A stretch of 64,000 nucleotides of DNA from Phycisphaerales bacterium (GTDB lineage: Bacteria > Planctomycetota > Phycisphaerae > UBA1845). The notes beneath the pieces were generated by a model, which saw nothing but the letters and a program-made list of their open reading frames with translations, was not told where the DNA came from and searched no databases. The position numbers were made by a program, and so were the translations under genes. Of the stretch, positions 8,373 to 16,331 are shown one piece after another; the first letter of the stretch is position 1, and every line of letters starts with the position of its first letter. The DNA is taken from contig JACKHH010000019.1 of the NCBI GenBank assembly GCA_020639095.1, forward strand, positions 6,274-70,273, given 5' to 3'.

Positions 8373-8945
8373 GTGAAGCTGATCGTCGGATTGGGAAACC
8401 CGGGAAAGGAGTACGAGCGAACGCGGCATAACGTGGGCTTTCGCGTGGTGGACTTGCTGGCGAGTCGCTGGCAGATCGACATGCTCAGCGAAAAGTTCCA
8501 CGCGTGGTTCGGCAGTGGAGTGATTCGCGATGAACGCGTGGTGCTGCTGAAGCCGACAACGTTCATGAATCGCAGTGGACAGGCGGTACAGGCCGCGGGC
8601 AAGTTCTATCAGCTTGAACTCGCCGATCTGCTGGTGATTTCGGACGACGTGGCGATCGATGTGGGTCGCCTGCGTGTTCGCAAAAAAGGCTCCGCCGGTG
8701 GGCACAACGGCTTGAGTGACATCATCCGGCGGATCGGCAGCGACGAGTTTTGCCGCCTTCGCTTCGGTATCGGCGACGTGCCTGGAGCGGTTCGCAGTTC
8801 GCACGTGCTGGGTCGCTTCTCAGCCGATGAGGACGAACTCATCGAACCGGCGATTCGGCGGTGTGCCGATGCGGTGGAAACATGGATCGTGGAGGGCGCG
8901 GATGCGGCCATGAATCGGTTCAACGTTGAAGCGGGCGAGGATTAG
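8373..8945 (+). CDS. pth: Peptidyl-tRNA hydrolase
   Basis: It releases peptides from stalled peptidyl-tRNA so the tRNA can be reused. At 190 residues it has the family length. All core motifs are present: MKLIVGLGNPGKEYERTRHN with Asn9 and catalytic His19, FMNRSGQAV, ISDDVAIDVGRLRVRKKG, GGHNGLSDI and FCRLRFGIG. The start is GTG with the purine-rich GAGGGCGGA just upstream. It follows rplY by 38 bases. Confidence 0.95.
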   Translation: MKLIVGLGNPGKEYERTRHNVGFRVVDLLASRWQIDMLSEKFHAWFGSGVIRDERVVLLKPTTFMNRSGQAVQAAGKFYQLELADLLVISDDVAIDVGRLRVRKKGSAGGHNGLSDIIRRIGSDEFCRLRFGIGDVPGAVRSSHVLGRFSADEDELIEPAIRRCADAVETWIVEGADAAMNRFNVEAGED

Positions 8946-9094
8946 TTTCGACTCGCGACCGCACGATGCATTGAAATGCAGGACAACCGCGCCGCGTGAG
9001 TTAACGCGGTGCTAAAAGATAAACGCAAGATTAGACGGACCAAGAAAGAAAACGATGTGATTGTGGCGCGTTGTGCGTCCAGGAGGTACCAACC

Positions 9095-9568
9095 TTGAAA
9101 CAGTATGAAGCCATGTTCCTGTTCGATCCGACCTTCGCAGCCGATTTCGGCCCGGCGAAGGCGGAGGTGGAACGCATCCTCGGCCGTGCGAATGCCGAGA
9201 TCACGTTCCTCGAAAAGTGGGAAGAGCGCAAGCTCGCGTATGAGATCCAGGGTCGCAAGCGCGGCGTGTACGTGCTTTGCTACTTCAAGTGCGATCAGTC
9301 GAAGGTCGTTGGCGTCGAGCGCGATGCGCAGCTCAGCGAAGCCATCCTGCGGATCCTCGTGAAGACTGCGGAAGGCATCACGAACGAGCAGATTCAACGC
9401 TACATGCCGACCGGCAAGCGCGCGGAAGATGCCTCGGACGACGACGATGCACCCGTGTCGCGTTCGCGCGGTTCGGATCGCGACAACTACGACGGTGACG
9501 CCAAGCCGCAGCGTGCGTCATCGGCTGTCGCGGTTGCGGAAGCACCGGACGACGACTCGGACGACTAG
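9095..9568 (+). CDS. rpsF: 30S ribosomal protein S6
   Basis: The first 95 residues form the S6 domain (KQYEAMFLFDP at the start, FLEKWEERKLAYEIQGRKRG, YVLCYFKCDQ). Residues beyond 105 are an unusually long acidic and low-complexity tail of about 50 residues rich in Asp, Ser and Arg, ending DDDSDD. The start is TTG at 9095, preceded by a full AGGAGG (9081-9086) at 8 bases; the frame can extend to 9071 but that would place the ribosome site inside the gene. S6 binds the platform of the small subunit with S18. The order rpsF-ssb-rplI is conserved here, but rpsR is missing from its usual place. Confidence 0.94.
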   Translation: MKQYEAMFLFDPTFAADFGPAKAEVERILGRANAEITFLEKWEERKLAYEIQGRKRGVYVLCYFKCDQSKVVGVERDAQLSEAILRILVKTAEGITNEQIQRYMPTGKRAEDASDDDDAPVSRSRGSDRDNYDGDAKPQRASSAVAVAEAPDDDSDD

Positions 9569-9683
9569 AAAAACGCCCCGCCGCACAGTCTCTTGGTCGT
9601 AGGGTCTTGGGGACATCGGGTTGAATCGGCAGGGGAAACCGTGAAACGCGCGCTGCCCACGCGCCGTCATCAAGGATGAAGCC

Positions 9684-10148
9684 ATGACGAATTTCAACAA
9701 AGTGATCCTCGCGGGCAACCTGACCCGCGACCCCGAACTGTCGTATACCGCGGGCAATACCGCGATCTGCAAGTTCGGGATGGCGATTAACCACAAGTGG
9801 CGCGATCGCAACAGCGGTGAAAACCGTGAGGACACGTGCTTTGTGGACTGTGTCGCGTTCGGTCGCGGCGGCGAGACGATCAACCAATACATGAACAAAG
9901 GTCGTCCCCTGCTCGTCGAAGGCCGTCTGAAGTACAGCCAGTGGGAAGCGCAGGACGGCGGCAAACGCAGCAAGCTGGAGGTGGTCGTCGACAACTTCCA
10001 GTTCCTTGGCGGCGGTGGCCAGGGCGGAGGCGGCGGTGGTGGCGGCGGCGGACAGCGTCGCCAGGCTGCACCAGCGCGAGCGTCCGCAGGCGGCCCGCCG
10101 GATGACGATTACGGCCCTCCGCCGAGTGGTGACGAGGTGCCGTTCTAG
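9684..10148 (+). CDS. ssb: Single-stranded DNA-binding protein
   Basis: A 154-residue SSB. Residues 1-110 are the OB fold (NKVILAGNLTRDPELSYT, CFVDCVAFGRGGETINQY, KGRPLLVEGRLKYSQWE). A glycine-rich linker with a run of ten glycines follows, then a Pro/Asp-rich segment and the protein-interaction tip GDEVPF, close to the canonical DDDIPF end that docks replication and repair partners. ATG 9684 is preceded by AAGGATGAAGCC. It sits between rpsF and rplI as in many bacteria. Confidence 0.95.
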   Translation: MTNFNKVILAGNLTRDPELSYTAGNTAICKFGMAINHKWRDRNSGENREDTCFVDCVAFGRGGETINQYMNKGRPLLVEGRLKYSQWEAQDGGKRSKLEVVVDNFQFLGGGGQGGGGGGGGGGQRRQAAPARASAGGPPDDDYGPPPSGDEVPF

Positions 10149-10531
10149 CCGTCATCGGCAAGTGTTCCGGGTGCCACTGCTCTTTAGCAGTTGGACAATC
10201 GAGCATTTGTCAAGCACTGCTCAAGAGCAGTGGCACATAGGCGCGACTTGCGAAGCGATTGTCGCCCTGTTGAATTTGCCGGCGGGTAGAAAAACTTTTT
10301 CGCTGTAGCGCTGCTCGCGATGTCGTTGAATTCGCAACAGTGCATCGAAGTGTCAGCGATAACGGAGGTTGCAACAACGCGTGTTGAGCGTTCGCGTGTA
10401 GCGAGCAGCGTCCCGCGGCTGTTGATCAAAATAGTAGCTTGTTTCGCGGGCATAGCGCGCTCGCAATGTGCAGTCGTTGCGGTATGATCGCGCGGCGCCT
10501 GCGTAGGCACGAAGCAATAAGGTAATTAACG
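10149..10531. other. 383-base gap between ssb and rplI, no gene seen
   Basis: This is where rpsR usually sits, but no frame here encodes an S18-like protein. The gap holds a pair of palindromic repeats (10174-10233). Confidence 0.6.
10174..10233. repeat. Paired inverted palindromic repeat, copy A
   Basis: Two related palindromes face each other: CCACTGCTCTTTAGCAGTTGG (10174-10194, imperfect) and CACTGCTCAAGAGCAGTGG (10215-10233). The same CCACTGCTC/GAGCAGTGG unit recurs as an inverted pair after dnaB, so this is a small dispersed repeat of REP or miniature-element type. Confidence 0.75.
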
Positions 10532-11053
10532 ATGAAACTCCTGCTCAAGAAGGACATTCCCCAACTCGGAATCGTCGGCGACGTGGTTAACGTTGCCCGC
10601 GGATACGCACGCAACTACCTGCTCCCGCAGAATCTTGCGACCGAACCGACCGAGGCGAACATGCGTGCCCTGGCGGATGCGCGTCGCGAAGCGGAGGAAC
10701 GCCGCCGTCTGCGGACAGAGAAACTCCAGGCCACTGCGGACGCACTCGCCGATGTCGAGGTTACGATCGAAGCCGCCGCCAACGAAGAAGGCGTGCTCTA
10801 CGGTTCGGTCGGCCCGCGCGAAGTTGCGGCTGCCCTGCGTGACCTTGGCCACGACGTGAACGCGAACAGCGTCCACCTTCGCGACCCGATCAAGCACCTC
10901 GACAACGTCATGGTGCCGGTCGTTCTCGCCGAGAAGATCGAGACGAAGGTCAAGGTCTGGGTGGTGCGTTCCAAGGCTGCGATCGACGATGAAAACGAGT
11001 CGGGTGATGGCACGGAGGCCGACGACCGTGACGAAAGCGGGTACGGCGACTAG
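10532..11053 (+). CDS. rplI: 50S ribosomal protein L9
   Basis: A 173-residue L9, longer than the usual 150 because of an acidic C-terminal tail (DDENESGDGTEADDRDE). The N-terminal rRNA-binding domain is clear (MKLLLKKDIPQLGIVGDVVN, VARGYARNYLLPQNLA). A long connecting helix rich in Arg, Glu and Ala follows and then the C-terminal domain (EGVLYGSVGPREVAAAL). It binds 23S rRNA and helps hold the reading frame. The dnaB frame starts before its end or directly after it, so the two are co-transcribed. Confidence 0.95.
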   Translation: MKLLLKKDIPQLGIVGDVVNVARGYARNYLLPQNLATEPTEANMRALADARREAEERRRLRTEKLQATADALADVEVTIEAAANEEGVLYGSVGPREVAAALRDLGHDVNANSVHLRDPIKHLDNVMVPVVLAEKIETKVKVWVVRSKAAIDDENESGDGTEADDRDESGYGD

Positions 11054-12476
11054 TAACAACATGGCGGGCGGGCGCGCGGCGAAACGCCGTGACGCTGCCG
11101 CCCCTGCGATCTCCGATCGCATTCCACCGCAGAGCCTCGAAGCCGAGCGCAGCCTCCTGGGCTCGCTCATGCTCGACCGCGAAGCCGTCGGCAACATCAT
11201 CGCGATCATCGGCCGCACCGATGCGCACTGGTTCTATCGCCCCGATCACCAGTTGATCTTTGAGACGCTGGTCGATCTTTACGACACGAACCAGCCGATC
11301 GATCTGGTCATCCTGCGCAACGAACTTGAGAAGCGTGACCTGCTCGCGCAGGTGGGCGGCGTCGAGTATCTCGTCAACTGCGCAGAAAGCGTGCCCACCG
11401 CGGTCAACGCGGAGCACTACGCGCGCATCGTGCGCGACAAAGGCCTGCTCCGCGACCTCATCTCCTGCATCGGCGAAATCGCCCAGGACGCATACAGCGA
11501 CACCGATCACAGCAGTGAGATTTTCGACCGTGCGGAGCAGAAGCTCTTCGAGGTCACAGAGCGCCGCGTCGCCGGCCACACAGTGCCGCTCGGCGACCTG
11601 ATCGTCGAACTCGATCGCATGATCAATGCCGAGGAGGGCGCGGACGTCAACGGCCTGCCCACCGGTTTCAGCGAACTCGACGAACTCACCACCGGCTTCC
11701 AGCCGGGCGACATGATCGTCGTCGCGGGCCGCCCGTCCATGGGAAAAACCGCACTCGGCCTGAACATGGCGGAACACGCCGCCGTAACCGACGGCATCCC
11801 GGTCGTGTTCTTCTCCCTGGAAATGAGTCGCCAGCAGGTGGCCCAGCGTTTGCTCTGTAGCCGGGCCCGCATCGACTCGCACAAGTTCCGCAAACGCATG
11901 CTGAATGAAGAGGAGCGCCGCTACCTCGCGGATGTGTGCGAGGAACTCCGCGACGCTCCGCTCTATGTCGACGATACGCCCGGTCTTTCGCCGATGGAGC
12001 TGCGCGCCAAGGCGCGCCGGCTCAAGATGCAGAAGGACATCCAAGCCGTGTTCATCGACTACCTCCAGCTCATGCACGCGCCCGGGCATGAGAGCAGGCA
12101 GCAGGAAATCTCATATATCAGCCGGTCGCTGAAGGGACTGGGCAGGGAACTCGGCGTGCCGATCATCGCGCTCGCCCAGCTCAACCGCCAAACGGAGGGC
12201 CGCACCGGCAACCAGCCGCGAATGAGCGACCTCCGCGAATCCGGTGCGATCGAGCAGGATGCCGATGCTGTGCTGCTCATTCATCGCGAGGAATACTACA
12301 AACGCGATGATCCCACGCTCAAGGGAAAAGCCCAACTCATCGTCGCGAAGCAGCGTAACGGCCCTACCGATATCGTGGAACTCCAGTTCGACCACCAGTC
12401 GACACGGTTCAACAACTTCTCGCCCGTCGCGGACGGTGCCTATCCGCCGGCCTATGGTCAAGACGCACCGTTCTAG
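10989..12476 (+). CDS. dnaB: Replicative DNA helicase DnaB
   Basis: The hexameric 5'-3' helicase of the replication fork. The N-terminal domain begins at about residue 43 (RIPPQSLEAERSLLGSLMLD). The RecA-like motor has Walker A GRPSMGKTALGL (about residue 246), FFSLEMSRQQ, Walker B VFIDYLQLM (about residue 353), ALAQLNRQTEGR and RESGAIEQDADAV. No intein interrupts it. The start is not settled: ATG 10989 and 11007 overlap rplI, while ATG 11061 just after the rplI stop would give a protein 24 residues shorter. None has a strong ribosome site, suggesting translational coupling. The 3' end is followed by a palindromic repeat pair and convergent purE. Confidence 0.95.
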   Translation: MKTSRVMARRPTTVTKAGTATSNNMAGGRAAKRRDAAAPAISDRIPPQSLEAERSLLGSLMLDREAVGNIIAIIGRTDAHWFYRPDHQLIFETLVDLYDTNQPIDLVILRNELEKRDLLAQVGGVEYLVNCAESVPTAVNAEHYARIVRDKGLLRDLISCIGEIAQDAYSDTDHSSEIFDRAEQKLFEVTERRVAGHTVPLGDLIVELDRMINAEEGADVNGLPTGFSELDELTTGFQPGDMIVVAGRPSMGKTALGLNMAEHAAVTDGIPVVFFSLEMSRQQVAQRLLCSRARIDSHKFRKRMLNEEERRYLADVCEELRDAPLYVDDTPGLSPMELRAKARRLKMQKDIQAVFIDYLQLMHAPGHESRQQEISYISRSLKGLGRELGVPIIALAQLNRQTEGRTGNQPRMSDLRESGAIEQDADAVLLIHREEYYKRDDPTLKGKAQLIVAKQRNGPTDIVELQFDHQSTRFNNFSPVADGAYPPAYGQDAPF

Positions 12477-12547
12477 CGCTGGTTCTGAAAATCAAGAAGC
12501 GTATGCACATCGCGCATACCGCGCGATCATGAAAACGACAGCGCGTG

Positions 12548-12619
12548 CCACTGCTCTTGAGCAGTGGACCTGATCAGGCGGGTCCCCGTACTTCCGCAAC
12601 CACTGCTCAAGAGCAGTGG
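12548..12619. repeat. Paired inverted palindromic repeat, copy B
   Basis: CCACTGCTCTTGAGCAGTGG (12548-12567) and CCACTGCTCAAGAGCAGTGG (12600-12619) are each self-complementary apart from the two central bases and are exact reverse complements of each other. They lie between the convergent dnaB and purE, and could fold as two hairpins or one long one. Confidence 0.8.
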
Positions 12620-12651
12620 CACATCGATCGGTTACCTACATCGCGCAGGTC

Positions 12652-13152
12652 TTAACCATCCGAGCGCGGATCAGGATTCTGAACGACATCTTCGATCTGC
12701 TTGGCCCGATAGGCCGCCAGCTTGCGCCGCATCTCGGGATCGGTCGTCGCGATCATGGCGACCGCGAAGAGCGCCGCATTCGTCGCGCCCGCCCCACCGA
12801 TGGCAAACGTCGCGACCGGGATACCCTTCGGCATTTGCACGGTGGCGAGCAGCGCGTCCATCCCACGCAGCGGATCGCTCGACAGCGGCACGCCGAGAAT
12901 CGGCACCGTCGTACGCCCTGCCAGCGCTCCCGCGAGATGTGCAGCCATCCCCGCACCGGCGATGATCGCGACGAGCCCGCGCGATTCAGCCGCGTCGGCA
13001 TACTCCGCAGCCAGACCCGGTGTGCGATGCGCCGACAGCACGCGGGCTTCGCAGCCAATCCCGAATGATTCGAGCACGTCGACCGCGCGCTTCATCGTCT
13101 CCCAATCGTTGCGACTGCCCATCAGCACGCCGACCCGCACGTTGTCGCCCAT
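12652..13152 (-). CDS. purE: N5-carboxyaminoimidazole ribonucleotide mutase
   Basis: It moves the carboxyl group of N5-CAIR to give CAIR in purine synthesis. The 166-residue protein has VLMGSRNDWETM, SAHRTPG, IIAGAGMAAHLAG, LGVPL, VQMPKGIPVATFAIG and the end ENPDPR-like QNPDPRSDG. Start at 13152 is chosen because the family begins there (MGDNVRVGVLMGS) and a purine-rich GAAAAGGGG lies about 10 bases upstream; the frame runs further without similarity. purK is not adjacent, although this enzyme type needs its product, so PurK must be encoded elsewhere unless this is an AIR-carboxylase variant. Confidence 0.92.
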   Translation of the reverse strand: MGDNVRVGVLMGSRNDWETMKRAVDVLESFGIGCEARVLSAHRTPGLAAEYADAAESRGLVAIIAGAGMAAHLAGALAGRTTVPILGVPLSSDPLRGMDALLATVQMPKGIPVATFAIGGAGATNAALFAVAMIATTDPEMRRKLAAYRAKQIEDVVQNPDPRSDG

Positions 13153-13454
13153 GATTCCAGCCCCTTTTCGTTCGAGATTCACTCCGGGTGGCACGGTCTT
13201 GCGCAGCAAGGCCGTGGTGAAATACGGCGCGGTCGCAAACGCCCAGAACGCCGAACCACACCGCACGCCATCGCCCGGATTGTAGGACATCACCCGCGAT
13301 CTCCAAGTTCGTTTTTCGAGCTTGTGTCGCGTCAAAACTGCACACGTTGATGCTACTCAATGAATGCTGGCGTTCTACACTTCCGGTGTTATTCTGCGGG
13401 CGCGGTTGAGGCGGTCAGCCGTGCCTGTGAATTTCCAGACATCACGGAAGTACC
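13153..13454. other. Divergent intergenic region, purE and the gene upstream of pgi
   Basis: About 300 bases between divergent starts. It should hold promoters for both directions, but I see no convincing consensus boxes and no coding signal. Confidence 0.5.
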
Positions 13455-14015
13455 ATGGCCAAAGCAAAGAGCCACGAAACGCTGGCCCGCGATCTCGGCG
13501 GGTACGTGACGAAGGCGCATCCAGACATGCAGGTCGAGGTCGCGGAGAGTCCGCGCTGGAAGCGAACCTGCTTCACGTTCACCTGGGATGGGTTCGCCGG
13601 GTTGCTGCCCGAGGAGCGCTTCCACATCGTCACGCGCTGCGTACCGGCGGACTATATCGAGAAACATTGTCGCGGCGTGGTTTGGCTGGAACTTGCCGAC
13701 GGCGAGCGCATTGAAGACTACCTGGCGCTGCCACGCAGCGAGGATATCGCCGAGAAAGCGGGCAAAATCGGCAAGCGTCTCGGCGAGATGGCGTTCTTCG
13801 CCGCGCTTGAGGACGAACTGGTGCGGATCGCCGCCGACCAGTGCCCGGACAACCTGTCGATCAGCAAGCGCGTCCTTGCTGCCAAGAAGGCCAAGGACGC
13901 CGAGATTCGCGAGGCGATCCTGCTGTTTCTGCATCACCGCGCCTACACTGACTGGGAAGTGCTGCGCCAGGTGCGTCCAGCCGTTGAGTCGTCCACAAAG
14001 AAGGGCAAACGATGA
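13455..14015 (+). CDS. Conserved-looking unknown protein coupled to pgi
   Basis: A 186-residue soluble protein I do not recognise. The N-terminal half alternates beta-type segments (MQVEVAESPRWKRTCFTFTW, FHIVTRCVPADYIEKH), and the C-terminal half is helical and charged, ending VESSTKKGKR. There is no signal peptide or membrane segment. Its stop overlaps the pgi start by four bases (ATGA), so the two are translationally coupled and likely stoichiometric or functionally linked. Codon usage matches its neighbours. It might be a regulator or partner of sugar-phosphate metabolism, but that is only inferred from position. Confidence 0.75.
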   Translation: MAKAKSHETLARDLGGYVTKAHPDMQVEVAESPRWKRTCFTFTWDGFAGLLPEERFHIVTRCVPADYIEKHCRGVVWLELADGERIEDYLALPRSEDIAEKAGKIGKRLGEMAFFAALEDELVRIAADQCPDNLSISKRVLAAKKAKDAEIREAILLFLHHRAYTDWEVLRQVRPAVESSTKKGKR

Positions 14016-15601
14016 CACCGAGCGAACTCTGGAAGCGATACTGCCAACATCTCTGCACCTGCGAAGACCTCGGGTTTACGCTCGACATCTCGCGCATGCA
14101 TTTCGCCGACGGTTTCTTCGAGCAGCACGCGGGAGCGGCTGACCGGGCTATGACTGCGATGGCTGAGTTGGAAAGCGGCGCTATCGCGAATCCGGACGAG
14201 AAGCGAATGGTCGGGCATTATTGGCTGCGCGCGCCGCAACTCGCGCCGAACGCTGAGATTCGCGGTGAAATCGAGCAGTGCGTCGCCCGGATCAAGGCGT
14301 TTGCTGCCGAAGTCCACGCGGGCAAGATCGCCCCACCGTGCGGCGGAAAGTTCGAAAGCCTGCTGCTGATCGGGATCGGCGGATCGGCGTTGGGCCCGCA
14401 GTTCGTCGACGACGCGCTGCGCACCACGGACGACCCGCTGCGTTTCTGGTCGTTCGACAACACCGATCCGGACGGAATCGATCGCACGCTCGCGCGAATC
14501 GGCGATGGGTTGAAGCGGACGCTTGCAGTCGTGATCTCCAAATCAGGCGGGACGAAGGAGACGCGGAACGGCATGCTGGAAGCAAAGCATGCGTACGAAT
14601 CGGCTGGTTTGGTCTTTGCCAAGCACGCGGTCGCGGTGACCGGCGAAGGGAGTGCGCTGTACGAGACGGCGCAGGTGGAGGGCTGGATCGACACGTTCCC
14701 CATGTGGGATTGGGTCGGAGGTAGAACGTCGCAGACGGCGGCTGTTGGTTTGATGCCGGCGGCGCTTCAGGGGTTCGACATTGACGCCCTGCTCGAAGGC
14801 GCGCGCATGATGGACGCGCACACGCGGAACCGGGAAGTTGCGTCGAACCCAGCCATGCTGCTCGCGCTGATGTGGTATGACGCAGCCAAGCAGCGCGGTC
14901 TGCGCGACATGGTGATTATTCCGTATAAGGATCGCCTCGCGCTGTTCTCGCGCTACTTGCAGCAGCTCGTCATGGAGTCGCTGGGCAAGGAGCATGACCT
15001 CTCGGGCGCGGTGGTACACGAAGGCATCGCAGTGTACGGAAATAAGGGCTCGACCGATCAGCACGCCTATGTGCAACAGCTTCGCGACGGGTTGGCGAAC
15101 TTCCACGTCACGCTCATCGAGGTGCTCTGTGATCGCGACGGCGGTTCCATCGAGGTGGAGCCGGGCGTGACCAGTGGCGATTACCTCAACGGATTCCTCC
15201 AGGGAACCCGGGCTGCCCTTGCGGACGGCGGACGTGAGTCGATCACCATCACGGTGAACGAGGTGTCGCCGCGTACGGTCGGCGCGCTGATCGCGTTGTA
15301 TGAGCGGGCGGTCGGGTTCTACGCGACGATGGTGAACATCAACGCGTACCACCAGCCCGGGGTCGAGGCGGGCAAGAAGGCAGCCGGCGAAGTCATTGCG
15401 TTGCAGGCCCAGGTACTTTCGGCTCTGGGGGACGCGTCAGCGGGTATGACAGCAGCCGATCTGGCTGAACGCCTTGGCAATGCTGGGTGGGTCGAAGAGG
15501 TCTACAAGATTCTGCGGCGCTTGGCGGCGGACGGCGTCCAGCGGGTCAAGGTTGAATCCGCGGGCGGTCCGCTTGATGCACGCTTCCGGCGAACATGCTG
15601 A
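14012..15601 (+). CDS. pgi: Glucose-6-phosphate isomerase
   Basis: It interconverts glucose-6-phosphate and fructose-6-phosphate. The 529-residue protein has the first SIS domain (LLIGIGGSALGPQFVDDAL, VISKSGGTKETRNGM), the signature region FPMWDWVGGRTSQTAAVG, the segment KGSTDQHAYVQQLRDG with the catalytic glutamate and histidine neighbourhood, and the C-terminal catalytic lysine region YHQPGVEAGKKA. The start overlaps the upstream unknown gene. The end is 13 bases from the convergent PEP-CTERM gene and no terminator hairpin separates them. Confidence 0.94.
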   Translation: MTPSELWKRYCQHLCTCEDLGFTLDISRMHFADGFFEQHAGAADRAMTAMAELESGAIANPDEKRMVGHYWLRAPQLAPNAEIRGEIEQCVARIKAFAAEVHAGKIAPPCGGKFESLLLIGIGGSALGPQFVDDALRTTDDPLRFWSFDNTDPDGIDRTLARIGDGLKRTLAVVISKSGGTKETRNGMLEAKHAYESAGLVFAKHAVAVTGEGSALYETAQVEGWIDTFPMWDWVGGRTSQTAAVGLMPAALQGFDIDALLEGARMMDAHTRNREVASNPAMLLALMWYDAAKQRGLRDMVIIPYKDRLALFSRYLQQLVMESLGKEHDLSGAVVHEGIAVYGNKGSTDQHAYVQQLRDGLANFHVTLIEVLCDRDGGSIEVEPGVTSGDYLNGFLQGTRAALADGGRESITITVNEVSPRTVGALIALYERAVGFYATMVNINAYHQPGVEAGKKAAGEVIALQAQVLSALGDASAGMTAADLAERLGNAGWVEEVYKILRRLAADGVQRVKVESAGGPLDARFRRTC

Positions 15602-15614
15602 TCGGGATGCCCGG

Positions 15615-16331
15615 TCAGCAGTATCGGCGGCGACCGACCAGGGCCGCCCCCACGCCGAGTAGCAGCAGGCTCGCCGGTTCCGGGACGGTACGCGTCGCCA
15701 CGACCATGCCCGAGAAGGTAACCTCCAGCGAGTAATTCGTACCGGGGATGTCCTCCTCGAACGCCATGGCCAGCGGCAGGCTCAGCTTCTTCTGCGTGCT
15801 CGTCTGAAACAGCGTGCCCGTGCCCGCGACGAGGACCGCCGGCGCACCGATCAGCGACATGTCCGCGAATTTCGTGGACTGAAGCATACCGCTCGTCACC
15901 GTCGCGTTGACCGTGGACAAATCGTAGCCGCTGGACAGCGGATCGGCGGCGCCCGTCAGCGAAATTGCGAAATTCCTAATGGCGGCGACGACGCTCCCGT
16001 CGGGGCTCGGCAGTGACGCGGACAGCCCGTAGTCACCTTCGGCTGGTCCGGGCGCGTACATTCCGCTGGGATTCGCGTCGATCGCCCCACCGAGAAACAG
16101 CAACGTCGAGAAGTCGTTGTCGGTGAGAATCGTGCCGTGATATGTCGCGTTCAGCCCGCTTCCGCTGGGAATCGGGTAAATCGCGCCGGTGATCGTATTG
16201 CGAAAAACACCAGACAATGAAAAGTGCGATTGCGCAGGATTGACTTGAAACCCAATCGTGGCTGCATTTGCGCACTGCGTGAGCGCTAGAATCGCCGCAC
16301 CGCACACGGCGTACATCGAAAGCCTTCGCAT
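15615..16331 (-). CDS. PEP-CTERM sorting-signal protein
   Basis: A 238-residue exported protein. The signal peptide is MRRLSMYAVCGAAILALTQC and on to ANA-AT. The mature body is beta-rich and Gly/Ser/Thr-rich without a recognised domain. The C-terminus is a classic PEP-CTERM tripartite signal: VPEPASLLLLGVGAALVGRR, i.e. the PEP motif, a hydrophobic helix and an arginine cluster. Such proteins are cut by exosortase and linked to envelope or exopolysaccharide export; no exosortase is in the window. Start at 16331 is preceded by GGAGGGAGA; a GTG five codons upstream is also in frame. Confidence 0.88.
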   Translation of the reverse strand: MRRLSMYAVCGAAILALTQCANAATIGFQVNPAQSHFSLSGVFRNTITGAIYPIPSGSGLNATYHGTILTDNDFSTLLFLGGAIDANPSGMYAPGPAEGDYGLSASLPSPDGSVVAAIRNFAISLTGAADPLSSGYDLSTVNATVTSGMLQSTKFADMSLIGAPAVLVAGTGTLFQTSTQKKLSLPLAMAFEEDIPGTNYSLEVTFSGMVVATRTVPEPASLLLLGVGAALVGRRRYC

